Under the pieces are notes generated by a model. It was not told where the DNA came from. It made no database searches and saw only the letters and a list, made by a program, of their open reading frames with translations. From NCBI GenBank assembly GCA_963678675.1, contig OY783197.1:4498400-4562399 (forward strand): DNA of 64,000 nt, read 5' to 3'. The translations under genes and the position numbers were made by a program. Below are positions 30,517-42,000 of this stretch, piece by piece. This DNA is from Xiphydria camelus (Eukaryota; Arthropoda; Insecta; Hymenoptera; Xiphydriidae). Each line of letters starts with the position of its first letter. The stretch's first letter is position 1.

Positions 30517-33500
30517 ATGCAGCTGCAATCGTGCTGCAGATGTTACTCGTTACGAACGGGTACGATATTCAGCGGAGTATGCGGAATCGTAAGTATCGCG
30601 AACCCGACGTGAATACGTAATAAAGAGTTACGAAGCTCGATCGAAGGAATCAAGCGTAGCCTGCTTATCTTTCAGATCCTTGCGATACTCTCGTTGATCC
30701 TGATCTTCACCGTCTCCGTCGAGTGGAAGACGATAGTGGTTGACATCCTGGACAAGAAGACGGTCCAGATCATTTTCGCGATAAACCTCTGCATGACGAT
30801 CGTCATCTCTACGCTGCTGCTGGTCGGCGCCGTAAGGGTAAGCGTCGATCGGTCGAGAAACGATCCCCCGGTTGAGCGCGGTCATGATGAGACCTCGATC
30901 TGAAGTAAAATCGCGTAGAACTACTCGTATGTTCACTGAAAACAAAATTCCGTATCCGTACCAAGAAGACAGTTTATTAATAGTTAGTAAATGTAATTTA
31001 AAATACGGCGAAATAAATATTTCGCTAGAATAAGAAAATACAGTAGAACTCCAATTATCCGAATTAATTGGGACCGGACCCCTTTCGGATACCTAATCAA
31101 AAATTCGGATAATTGGACTTTTCCCAAAAAAAAAAGGGTACATACCGTAAAGTGGGGATACTTTGCGCCACGCGTGGAAAAAGTTTAAATTAATTGTACC
31201 TTCAAGATGTAGTTATCTTCCATCACATTGAAATCAGTGTATTGAAGGTGACTTACATGGCGTTAATATACGCCACCAGATTGTAGTTTCCACACCAATA
31301 GCAACACGTAACCTCAAATTAAATTTTAACAGTGTAGAATGTGATCAAATTTTCGCTCGTAAAAATCTCTGCGTCCAGAAGTTATTATCAAACATGAACA
31401 GGTAAATATGTGCATACTGGATTTCTAATATTCTCTTTTTTAATTGCTGGTAAAATTTTTTTTATTTTCGTATCAGAAAAAAAAATATTTGGGTAACTGT
31501 GAAACGACTCATATTTCTGGCAATTGTGGGGTTACTTTGCTCCATGAGTTTTTGGCGAAGCAAAGTAACCCCACGACTTATTCCAATGGCCATACTAAAC
31601 ACAATTTACTTGTTAAAGCAATGCCTAGAACCTACCAAAGAAAACTGGGTTCTAAAGTTACTATATGAACCTGACATTACCATATTTAAAAATTTTAGAA
31701 TTGTAGCTATTTCAAACACATTTTTATACAGCATTTTGTTTAATTCATATTAAAAATGGAGCAAAGTAACCCCACTCTGTACTATATATATTTTAAAGAA
31801 AAAGAGCTTATTTTCTGTACTGTATCCATTTTTAATTAATTAAATGAAAAGGCAACACTTTTACATGTTATATAGCGTACTTACAAGTGTTGTACATTAT
31901 TTTGCTTGCATTTTCGTCTTACGTTTTTTTTTTTTGAAAGCGATTCGGATAATCAGCGATTTGGATAGTCGGAGTTCGGATAATTAGAGTTCTACTGTAT
32001 ATCTTAATCATTAAGTGTTTATTTCATTCAAACGATTACATCGAAGAATTTAATTGTACCAAATAAATATTATAATAATTAACGAATGTTTATTTCATCT
32101 TATAAAATTTTTATTTCGCCATATTTAAATAAACATTTATTAACTATAAAAAAACTGTTTCCTCGGTGCGTAATCCGCGCGATGCGTGAGTCAAATGATT
32201 CTATGTACATACATATATCCGGCGGAGGACGGTTTACGGAGGATCGATGAATCAAGGTGGATATGATCTCTGATCCCTTAGAGAAACACGTTCCTCATGC
32301 TGCCATGGGTCGTTCTGGGGATCATGCTCGCCGTCGCCCTTCTAGTCAGCATCCTCTACACGTCCGTGATGTTCTACATCAACAAGGACGTCCTCGATGG
32401 CAGTCTCTGGCTGATATTTGGCTTGCTGGCCGTCGGTAAGAATCCTCTCTCGTCACTATATATATTTTTTATACGTAGATAAGGTGATACGCTTTATGGT
32501 TCGCGGTAAATGCGTTTCGCGATTGCCTTCCGTAATTGCATTGGCGGAACCAGCTTGCGGCGATGTACGGACCGTATATCGGCTGTGTAGTAATTAGAAT
32601 ATTTCAGACATTTTCAGGGATGTATCAGTTTGTCAGAAAAAGTCCGAAAAATGCCCAGAAAATATGCATTTATCATTCGTGTATAAAAACTTCTGAAGAA
32701 GTAATAAACGTTGGCAAATATCTGAAGAAATCTGTAAAACTCATACAAAATTCATAAAAAACTGAAAATGTCTGAATGTATTTTTACATAAGTTATACAT
32801 TTTTTAAAAAATGACCGAATTTCAGTTTCTCATATATTTGTCTGAGTTTATCCAAATTTTTCACAAGTTTTTATCCATGAAAGAAAAATGGATATTTCTC
32901 TACTTTTCTCTGATTTTCTCTGATAAACTCTGATACTTCCCTAAAAATGTCTGTAGAAAGTCAGAAGAAATTATCTCAGTTCTTCAGAAATTAAAAAAAA
33001 AAGTATTCCCATCAGAGGGCGCGGTTTTATTACATACCAGTGTACATATCGGTCGATGCACCCGTCCGTTGTGATTTCCTGTAATTTCGTGATAATACCG
33101 GTAGAAAAAATCCGATTCAAATGAAACTATCGGTCCGCGAAACATTGCTCATTTTATTAACAGTTAAAGTAACGGATGCTCCAATATAGTTTCGATACTC
33201 GTGTTTCCGTTTTTTCGAATAATCAAAGAAAATAAACATAAGTAATGCCATTTTCTAAGGCGAAGTGACAAATCAAGATAACGTCCACTTAACAACATTT
33301 AGATGTCGAATAAGTAAGTCATGATTTCGTCAGATCAAAGAAATTACTTCAAACTGACTTAATTTAGACTTCACGTTCTTCCATTCATTTCCTTTAGCAT
33401 CAAAATTACTTTTAAATAACGTTCAGACGATGTCCGAAGAAGATCTTTCTGGAAATGCAAAACGACATCATGCTGACTTGACCAATCACAACCTTAAAAT

Positions 33501-34528
33501 GACGTTGATTGAACGTTATCTTAATTTATCGCTTCTCCTTCCCAAGCCACAAACTTTAGTCAAAATAATGTCACTCACTAAATAACATCATTTTTCTTGT
33601 CAAAATAACATCAAACGTCTTTCAAAAACGACAAAATGATGAGGTTTTGTCACTATTTTGTCATATCTGAAAGATGTCTGATGTTATCTTGACAAAAAAT
33701 TATGGCATTTTTAATAAGTGGTATTATTTTGACTAAAGTATATTGCTTGGATCGTGTTGGTTCGGATCTCGGCTGTCGATATTATCGATACAATTTACGG
33801 GAAACCACATCGAACGGGGTACGCGCCAACCGATATGCAACCCGTTATATCTACGTGTATTGAACAAAATACGAGGTGTACCGTATGTCCCACTCTGTAC
33901 GGGCCAGTTTGAATTTACCTTCAGGGAAGCTTGGTCGGTACTTGAGTGATTTAATACCGGTAGAAGTCGAGTCGGTAGTTAGAGTTGGTGTCAATTCGGG
34001 AGATCGAAGCGTCTAACCTCGAAATTATGGATTTAAATGGAATGGAAATTACTCGCCATTATTCACAAATTCATAATTTCGTGGTTAGACGCTTCAATCT
34101 CCCGAATTGACACCAACTCTAACTACCGACTCGACTTCTACCGGTATTAAATCACTCAAGTACCGACCAAGCCTCCCCGAAGGTAACTTCAAACTGGCCC
34201 GTACAGAGTGGGACACACGGTACACGTAGGTGCATCGTTCTCGGTAGCTCCGAAGAAGCATGCTTGGTCCGCCTACAGTCCATATTCCGAGACACTCGAT
34301 ACGAGCGTCTATCTGCATAGGTACATACGTCGACTATTACGTGACTACGAGACGTAAATAATTAACCGCTCGAATGTGCGACATCACTCACGCAAACTTT
34401 TATATGTTCCAGTGATTTACACGTACATGTGGCTTGTGGTGTACAGCTACTTCCAGCAGGTCCAGATCGAGAAGATGAGCGGTAGAATCGGACCTTATGG
34501 GAGACCCTACAATTATCGCCGGCCGTAA
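30517..34528 (+). CDS. Four-transmembrane protein, DUF4728/LAPTM-like
   Basis: Coding exons 30517-30588, 30676-30837, 32282-32435 and 34413-34528, giving 167 residues. Junctions are GGAATC|GTAAGT, AGG|GTAAGC, GTCG|GTAAGA and acceptors TTTCAG, CCCTTAG, GTTCCAG; every junction keeps frame. The start CCRCYSLRTGTIFSGVCGI is typical of insect DUF4728 and LAPTM-type membrane proteins. Four hydrophobic segments follow: ILAILSLILIFTV, IIFAINLCMTIVISTLLLVG, LPWVVLGIMLAVALLVSILY and LWLIFGLLAVVIYTYMWLVV. The tail is polar and basic (GRIGPYGRPYNYRRP). Such proteins sit in endolysosomal or plasma membranes; some insect members act at septate junctions. The ATG is 1 bp after an acceptor, so an upstream non-coding exon must exist. 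The second intron is filled by nested elements. Confidence 0.88.
31041..31997. mobile_element. pogo/Tigger-like TIR element with TA duplication
   Basis: CAGTAGAACTCCAATTATCC at the left and GGATAATTAGAGTTCTACTG at the right, flanked by TA on both sides. These ends are the classic Tigger/pogo type (CAGTAGAnCTCnnTTATCCGA). The interior carries another TIR element. Confidence 0.85.
31142..31781. mobile_element. Nested element with AGTGGGGTTACTTTGC-type ends
   Basis: ACCGTAAAGTGGGGATACTTTGC at the left (two mismatches against the right end) and GCAAAGTAACCCCACTCTGTA at the right. A perfect hairpin of the same motif lies at 31527-31575. A relic frame at 31621-31668 reads MPRTYQRKLGSKVTI then stop, like the N-terminus of insect pogo/Tigger transposases, so this may be a decayed second element of that group. 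Confidence 0.65.
32585..33010. mobile_element. PAL7 AT-rich foldback
   Basis: Arms built of CAGAAAAAGTC, TCTGAAGAAATCTGTAAAA, CATGAAAGAAAAATG and complements such as GATTTTCTCTGATAAACTC. Similar structures lie at 36270-36835 and 45645-46060. Confidence 0.55.
33255..33540. mobile_element. PAL3-related longer element
   Basis: AAGGCGAAGTGACAAATCAAG with ATAACGTCC at the left and GAACGTTATCTTAATTTATCGCTTCTCCTT at the right. The plan is that of PAL3, but the element is about 286 bp with a longer interior. Confidence 0.65.
33541..33750. mobile_element. PAL4 MITE adjoining the PAL3-related element
   Basis: CCCAAGCCACAAACTTTAGTC to GACTAAAGTATATTGCTTGG, with CAAACGTCTTTCA and TGAAAGATGTCTG arms. 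Confidence 0.85.
33879..34224. mobile_element. Foldback element with arms of about 150 bp
   Basis: GTATGTCCCACTCTGTACGGGCC at the left pairs with GGCCCGTACAGAGTGGGACAC at the right. Pairing continues through TCGGTACTTGAGTGATTTAATACC, GTCGAGTCGGTAGTTAGAG and CAATTCGGGAGAT to a 60-bp centre, with few mismatches, so it is young. Confidence 0.9.
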
Positions 34529-34566
34529 AATCTCTCGGGATAAATGTTATACCCTAGAGAGGGAAT

Positions 34567-34570
34567 GAGA

Positions 34571-34602
<32 letters not shown>
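34567..34602. repeat. (GA)n microsatellite
   Basis: Uninterrupted GA repeats about 40 bp after the stop codon of the four-TM gene, so probably in its 3' UTR. Confidence 0.9.
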
Positions 34603-34607
<5 letters not shown>

Positions 34608-34729
34608 AAAGAGATGAGTCGATCACGTCGACGTCTTCTCGAAATTCCGGCATTTCAGAAACTTCGGAATTGACAGTAGCGTCGATCCAGCGTAACGCTC
34701 GATTGATATTACCCGAGCGATATATCAAT

Positions 34730-34823
34730 ATACGAGGTGATGCGCTTTATCGCGTATCGCTAACAAGTTTCTGAGTAAACCCATTTACGTGCTCCGAAAT
34801 GAGAAGCACATCACCCCGTATAT
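34730..34823. mobile_element. TACGAGGTGATGCGCTTTAT hairpin MITE
   Basis: TACGAGGTGATGCGCTTTAT at the left and CACATCACCCCGTATA at the right, about 94 bp. Related ends occur at 44878-45025, and decayed copies at 7020, 32480 and 46770-46990. Confidence 0.65.
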
Positions 34824-34832
34824 CGCTCGAAA

Positions 34833-35936
34833 CCCCAAGTAACACACTTTAGTCAAAATAATGCCCGCGGCATCAGCGTTGTCGTTTCTGACGAAACTAA
34901 CTTGAACGAACATGCCGCGAGACACTACCGTGTCTCTTGATGTCACTCACTAATACCTATAAAGAAGGTTACCGTACTGAGACGCACTTCGATTTTGGTG
35001 AAACTCAGCAGACTTAAGGTTCATTAAAAAATAAGGAACGCATATTTTTTCGTTTCTGCGGTAATTCGATTTTAAGGTGGATTTCGGCCTCTTAAAGCTG
35101 GTCTCCCTTCAGAAAGGAAGCGAGCTAGCATAACAGTTTAAATACAAAAGTTGTACGGTTTTTTACGTAGGTACAATAAAACGATCGTAAAGATTTTTGT
35201 TTAATTCTTTCAAAAAAATATTCATGGCACTTATTTTACAAAATTTTAATTTTTTCTCTACAAAAACCTAAATGGAGCAAATGTAATTCTGAAATCAATC
35301 ATATGTAGTTCTTTATTTTTCCTCTTAGTTTTCCAAATTTTTAACTTCTATATCGAGTTGGATGGCCGTGGACGCAAGGAGAGTATTGGTATAATATAAT
35401 AAAAAATAGATTTATTTACTTTTTTATACAGATAAAAACTATAATTTAGGATTAAATAATAATAATAATATTAATATGCAAAGAATACCATATATTTTTT
35501 ATTAATCACCGATGAACGATGATATAACTATAATATTACGAGTACACTATTCTCACGGCTCGTATGTTTTACAAAAATGGAAGTCAATGAAAACATATTT
35601 AAAGCAAAGCGATTTTTTACACCAAGAACACCTGATTATAGCTACTTCTCCACAAATGTCACATTTTAGTTGCGTAGAATCTTTGAAGCAAAAATGTACA
35701 GGATTCTCAAAGCGTTTGAACCTATTTTCTAAATAATCACTTTTTTAATACGTCGTTGATACTGCAATACGTCGTATGTCAAAATTCGATAATTTTTCAG
35801 AAGGCATCATAAACCGAAAATTGCCATTTTTGTTACTTACGACGCAGTTCAATATCAACGACGATATATCGTCATGAACAAAAAAAATGACGTCATTTAG
35901 TGAGTGACATTATTTTCATTAAAGTGTGTTGCTCGT
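34833..35936. mobile_element. PAL4 MITE split by an insert of about 920 bp
   Basis: CCCAAGTAACACACTTTAGTC (34834) and, after a 76-bp intrusion, TGTCACTCACTAAT form the left arm. The right arm is AAATGACGTCATTTAGTGAG with GTGACATTATTTT at 35886 to TGTGTTGCTCG. The insert (about 34962-35876) is AT-rich and unidentified. Confidence 0.55.
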
Positions 35937-36017
35937 AACGCGTCCTTCGTACCTCCGTGAAGCATTAACTCCTTTTTTCAAATGATTGTTATTTAACTGT
36001 AATAAATTATTATCGTT

Positions 36018-36023
36018 TTTATT
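36018..36023 (-). terminator. Candidate poly(A) signal of the C16orf89-like gene
   Basis: AATAAA on the minus strand, 63 bp after the stop codon at 36086. Confidence 0.55.
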
Positions 36024-36085
36024 ACGCCGTTCGCCGTGCATTTGATCTCCTCTTCGATTGTCAGTCGCGCATTGTGCGAGATTCT

Positions 36086-39000
36086 TCACTCGTCCGTCAC
36101 AGTTTCCACCGACTGACGAATCAGCAACGCGAGACTCGCAGCCCCGAGCGCGGTCGCGTGATTGTCGCATCCGAAGTCGGTCGCCGCGCTTTCGCGCTTT
36201 GCGCGACCTCCCGCGTTTCCGAAGCTGAAAGAATAACGCGCATAGGAAGGATCCTGTGGTAAAAAAACCCATAGATCCTGATGGAAAAATTTCTGAAAAA
36301 CTCTATTTCTGACTTTCTTTAGTAATATTGGAATATGTTTAAATACTTTCAAGAAAGTAGGTACTCATATCAGAGTTTGCCAGAGAAAGTCAGAGAAATA
36401 TCCAAAAATATCAATTTTTCTTTCATGCACAAAAAAATTTTTTTGAAGTAATAAACACTGATACATATCTGGAAGAATCTGTAAAATTCTGCAAAATTTC
36501 TGAAAAAATCTAACTGAATTTTTACGGAAATTATAAATTTTCAAAAAATGACCGAATCCAGAGTTGGTCAGAAATTGTTCAAAATTTGTCAGAACTTTGT
36601 TAGATTTTTGTATGAGTTTATCAGAATTTTGTAGAAGTTTTATGCAGAAAAGAAAAAATGATGTTTTTGGACATTCACTGACTTTCTCTGACAAACTCAA
36701 ATATAATACTTCCCTGAAAAGGTCTGAAAATGTCCCAATTATTACAGAAAAAACAAAAAAGACAAAACATTCCAGAATTTTTCAGAAAATGTTTAGAGAA
36801 ATTTTTCCATCAGAGAATCCATATAAAATCCTTTAGAAATCCCACACAACTCCTTACGGAAAAATGTGTATGTGGAACAACAATTCCAAATACCCGCCCA
36901 TTAAAATCTGAAAAGAATAAATCGAAATTTATTGGTTTCTATGCTCATATGTAAGAACAAATAAAATCCCGAAAAAATAAATGCCGTTCTATTGGTAATG
37001 ACCCAATTGGTAGTTACTAATAGAATGGCGTTTATATTTACTAATCGCTGTTTCAAATACACACCGTGTTTCTATAAGGAACTGTATGGGATTCCTATCA
37101 GATTTTAGGATCTATAGGTTTTTTCAGCAGAGGTGAACAGCGCGAGCTCTCGGCATCGATCTTACCCGTAAGCGCTGAAACAGCCGGCAGAGTTCGGCCA
37201 GCTCAACACGAGATCCGCGTAGTGATCGTTGGCGAAGTCCAGATAGCCCTCCATGCCGCAGAGTAGAACTGCGAATCGCCACTGTCTTGATCGCTTCAAA
37301 GTGATCGAGCTCCAACGATTTCTGGCTTACCCTGTTCCATGGCCAAATCGCGGCTCATCGCGGGGAAACCCGTGGCCTCGATGTCAATGAGATCCTGAAG
37401 GATGGCCGTGCAGAAGCTCGGTACCATCTCGCGAAAGGGAGCGGACGGATATTCCCGACAGCCCAGCTAAGAGAGAACCGACCCGTGATGAGCGACCTTG
37501 CTTAAAGGATCCGATTAAAATCTACTAGAACCCACCCTATTGAAGAAATATCAGATTCTCATAGAAAACTTGTAAAAATTCAATAGAATTCTCATGGGAA
37601 TTTGATGTACTTTTGAGACGGCAATTCCAGATATCCACTGTTAAAAATCTGAGAGGGATGTATAGGAATGTATTGGACTCTATGCGTATCTGTAAAAACA
37701 AATAAATCCCTATTTATGATCTCGGATACACATACAATCCGGTGAATTCCTCTCATCCCGTTTATTCTTCTCAAACTCTTCTACTGGACATCTGGAATTG
37801 CTGAGTCAAAAGTACATCAAAATCCCATATAAATTGTATATGGAAATCTATGGGATCTTTTTAATAGGGAGACGAATCGGAACAAATTCAATTTTTATCT
37901 TGGAAATTTCCAACTAAAACACTATTTTTTGGTAAAGTTTTTCAAATTGGAATAAATTATTCCGGACAAAAAATTAGTCGGAATAAAGATAATTTTGTAA
38001 AAATTTCACTGTATTTTCTACTCAATTTCACATGAATTGTTATTCCCTAGCAAAACGACATTATTGGCATTCGTTTTTATCCATATATGTATATACCAAT
38101 TAATTCTCATTACATTAGTTTTATCCAATGAAATACGACAACACCGATTAACTCCGATTGAGATAAAATCGAAATACCAAGTCATATTAAATCTGACATT
38201 CCGAGAAAAAATGTTTATACCTATATAATCATGTATGATCACATATAATTGGATATAATCAAAACCGAAATTTGTCCCTATCTGATCATATATAACAAAT
38301 TATGTACGGTTATACCTATACACATACATATAATCATATAATATGATCAGACAAGATTTAATATACCTAATCAGATCCAAGATTTTCAATTTTATTTAAA
38401 TCTAACTATATACAATCATATATAATCAACATATATGATTATATACAATAATATATCATCTTTCATGTATGATTCGATAGAGACAAATTTCGGATGTGAT
38501 TATATTTAATTGTATATGACCATTTCTTCTCGGGATACTCTACAGCACTTCTTGGTGATTATTATTTTACAATTAAATCCCATTTGAAATAAAAGTTTTA
38601 ATTTTCCAATAAAAACCGATCGATATTGCTCAATTATGAAATAGTTTCAAATAAAAAAAATACCGAGGCAAAAATCAGGTTTAAGCCAATTGAAGAAGCA
38701 AATAGGTTTTAATTGGATTTAATCGAATTCTTTAAGCAGAGGAGTCTCTCCGTGTTTCCCGCGTCACCAAACGCGATCGATCCTCATTAAGACTCACAGC
38801 GACAGCGGTTCGAACGTAAAGCATCCTGTGCGCGAGGGGGTATCCTCTGCTGTTGTCCTTTCTCAGCAGCATCCTCGCGCAGGCGTCGGACACTCGACAG
38901 AACCCAGCGGATCCGTCCCGCGCCAATTCCGCAAGGCAGCGATCGCTCTCCGCCTCCTGCGGCGTACCCTGATAGATCATCCTCAGCGCCTCCTCAGCGG

Positions 39001-42000
39001 TTAAGCCCGGACGCGGCGGCGGCAGCGGTCCCAGGGCGCCCCGCTTCCAGACGATCGGCCGGATCCAGATCCGCGGTTGGTTCATCACGCGGTTCACTGT
39101 ATGGGAGCACCCAAGCAACAAACTTTAGTCAAAATAATGTCATTCATCAAATGACATAATTCTTTGGTCAAAATGACATCAAACGCCTTTCAAAAATAAC
39201 ACAATAATGAGGATTTATCATTATTATATTCATTCCTGAAAGACGTTTAATGTCATTTTAATAAAAAATGACGTCCTTTAGTGAGTGGCATTATTTTGAT
39301 TAAAGTGTGTTACTTGGGCAAGAGAGAAATGCTGAGTCAAGTTGACGTCCAAATGACATCCACATAACGTCCCCTTAAGTCGAAGTGGCATCATTTGGAC
39401 GTCATCTCGATTTGCCATTTCTCCTTGGATTATCCCAAATCCAATGATGTCACTCTGATATAAGAGGACGTCGTGTTGATGTCAGTTGGACGTCAACTCG
39501 ATTTACCATTTCTCCTTGGGATAGTACTCTTATCGAGAAAAAGAAAAAGAGGTACGGAAGAGATAGATGGGCACTGGGAGAGGCTCTCCCAAATAAAATA
39601 CCCGACTAGCGATATGCTTGTCGCGAGGGGTCGTTTAGAATCGATATATCCAGAGCGCGCGAGGCGCGCGTAGCGTGCCACCAAACGTTATCGTGATATA
39701 CTGTAAACGTATCGTGTGTCGGAGGGTGAGTAGCTTCAGGGATGTTGACACTGGACATTAGAGAACCGCTCCTCGGCGGTCGAACTAGCGCGAGGCCTCG
39801 TTCTCCTCTTTCGAATGACCTAAATTGGGCGAACCCGACCCGGCTGTCGTTATTCCGGTTATCCGTCGAATGCGTCGTAATGGAAACGCAATCAATATCC
39901 TTATTTGTAGAACGGTCTTCCGAAGTCCTCGCTATAAAATGTGCACCTAACTTTCGCGAAGATCGAACTCCGCGCTGCATGATATCCCGCGTTCTTCAAG
40001 TCCCATCCGGTGATCACCTCGATATCGACTTCAATTTAGCGATAAACATTGATTCTCATGCGCCATAAAGTGGCAGAACAGTGGTACCAGTTAAACCCTT
40101 ACGAAAAAAATACTATTAAAAAACTATTGAGAAAACTATTGAAGTTCTAAAGAGTATTTTGACCACTATTGGAGATACTATTGAGAAAACTATTGGGGGT
40201 GCTATATTGGTAATACTATTGAGAAAACTATTGGGGGTGCTATTGGTAATACTATTAAGAAAATTATTGGAAATACTATTGTGAAACCTATTGAAAATAC
40301 TATTAGAAATGCTACTAGGAATGAAATCATTATTATACAGGGTGAGGCAGTGAAACGACATGATTTCAGTTCGGGCTGGCGGGCTTGGTGGGGGGTCACG
40401 AGAGTGGGGGACTGGACCTTTGTCGTTTAGACAGGTGAAAATGATAGTAGCCATGGAATGTTGGTCCAGTGAGCAATGCGCGTTTGCTGTAAAGGCTATT
40501 ATTACTGTAAACTCTGAACGCTATGCTAACATGTTGGTAACTTTTGGTCTGCCTGGAATCGATGAATATGATCCTGATGATGAAACACTCTTCCGGCAAG
40601 ATGATGCAACAAGCTATACTGCCAATGTTTCAGTGGATTTGCTTAGACTCGCTTTTTCTTGTCGTCTCATCAGCAGAAATGACGATATTCCATGACCTGC
40701 CCGTTTACCATGTGGCGAACGAAAAGTGAGTTCGCCATCTCGTGGCGGAACGTTTCGTCCTGGAGTCAGCCCGTGGACTCGTCAGTAAGGCTAGGCCGAC
40801 TCCTGCCTTAAACCGGGTCTTCACTGCGCGAAATTCTACGCGAAACTGTTGCGCGAGTCATGTCCCCTCTTTTTCTCGCGCTCCCTCTTCTCACTCACTC
40901 TCTCTCTCTCTTTCGCGAAACAGTTTCGCGCAGTGAAGACCCGGCTTTAGACGCTCTGTGGTCCTCCGTGAGAGACGGGCAGTTACGGTTTTATATATGT
41001 AGTAATTTGCCCATTGTTGGACCACTAACGAGAAGCCGAGAGCCATGGTCCGGGAGCCGCGGAGTCGATGGCCGAGAGGGTCGGCGCCATCTGGCGGCAG
41101 GTCGTCGTAGCGTGACGGGTCGCCACAACCAGATTTGACGGCCCTAGACTTTTCCCTTTGGGGTTACCTCAAGTCCAAAGTGTTTAAAGTAAATTTCCAC
41201 TAATGTAGACCTGATTTATGCTAAAATGAAACAACTTTTTTTTAAATCTCTATTTTTTGCGATTTTTAAAAATCGTGCCGTTTCACTGCCTCACCCTGTA
41301 CAATAGTAAAATGGAGTATTCAGTAGTAGATATTGGTTGACTATTGGAAACTATTAAAGAGACTCCTTTTGAACTTCAATAATAACTATTGAGGACTATT
41401 GATCTGTCAATCTCTCTATTATATAAAAAAGTTTTTTTGGATGCATCAAAAATCCTCGCGGGCTGTGCGTCACAGCCGTCGCCGGCACAATGTTCTCTTA
41501 TTACCGCGATAAGACTGCGTGGTGAGGTGATCGCGCCGGTAAACACGACGACGCTCAGCCGGCGGTGTTTGTTTATGCGTCGAAGAAACTATTGAGATCC
41601 ACCCAACACGCAGTCTGATCGCGATTTTTATAGCTCGTGTATCGATTAATAAGAGAACTTCTGTCATGGATCAACCGCGTCTCGCGTTAACCGAAGAAGA
41701 GCACGTCAATAGATAAAAACAACAACTGCGTACACCCGTGCTCACGGAATCTGTCGCTGGTGACTTTTTTTAAATGTTATTTTTAAACGTACTAACCAAT
41801 GATTAATCAATCCTCGTGCTTTCATTAACGAGAGTAGACGTCACCGTAGCTAATGAGGGCATGAGAATTAATTGTTCACTGGTTAGTACGTTTAAAAATA
41901 AGGTTTAAAAAAAGTCACCAGCGACAGATTCCGTGAGCACGGGTGTACAGCTGCTCATAAAAGATAACTGAAGGGGTCAAAAGCAAAAGTGCCTAAGTAG

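Larger units (their letters stand above)
30957..32168. mobile_element. PAL6 element interrupted by a pogo/Tigger-like element
   Basis: GTACCAAGAAGACAGTTTATT at the left and AAAAAACTGTTTCCTCGGTGC at the right; arms include AATAAATATTTCGC and TTTTATTTCGCC. The pogo-like element at 31041-31997 sits between the arms. Confidence 0.65.
33024..33880. mobile_element. PAL2 element carrying a PAL3-like plus PAL4 pair
   Basis: Left part ACATACCAGTGTACATATCGG through GTAATGCCATTTT (33254). Right part TTGGTTCGGATCTCGGCTGTCG to GTATTGAACAAAATACGAGGTGT. The 496 bp between them are the two elements below. Confidence 0.8.
40438..41200 (+). pseudogene. Deleted mariner-type transposase, split by insertion
   Basis: Reads AMECWSSEQCAFAVKA, a typical N-terminus, then jumps to VNSERYANMLVTFGLPG, FRQDDATSYTANVSVDLLR and CRLISRNDDIP with a stop in place of Trp. 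After the insertion it continues PDLTALDFSLWGYLKSKVF. The Asp of the QD motif and of PDL are present. The helix-turn-helix region and first catalytic Asp are deleted, so it cannot work. Confidence 0.75.
40338..41298. mobile_element. Internally deleted mariner-type element
   Basis: CAGGGTGAGGCAGTGAAACG at the left and CGTTTCACTGCCTCACCCTG at the right, flanked by TA on both sides. Without the insertion below it is 540 bp or so and encodes a deleted transposase. Confidence 0.9.
40110..41420. repeat. ACTATTG-unit degenerate tandem repeat, split by a mariner element
   Basis: Irregular repeats of ACTATTGAGAAAACTATTGG and related units at 40110-40335 and 41304-41420. The interruption is the mariner element at 40338-41298. 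Confidence 0.75.

Noticed and set aside
33743..34318. Two opposing frames of 68 and 74 residues
   Set aside because: They mirror each other because the region is a palindrome.
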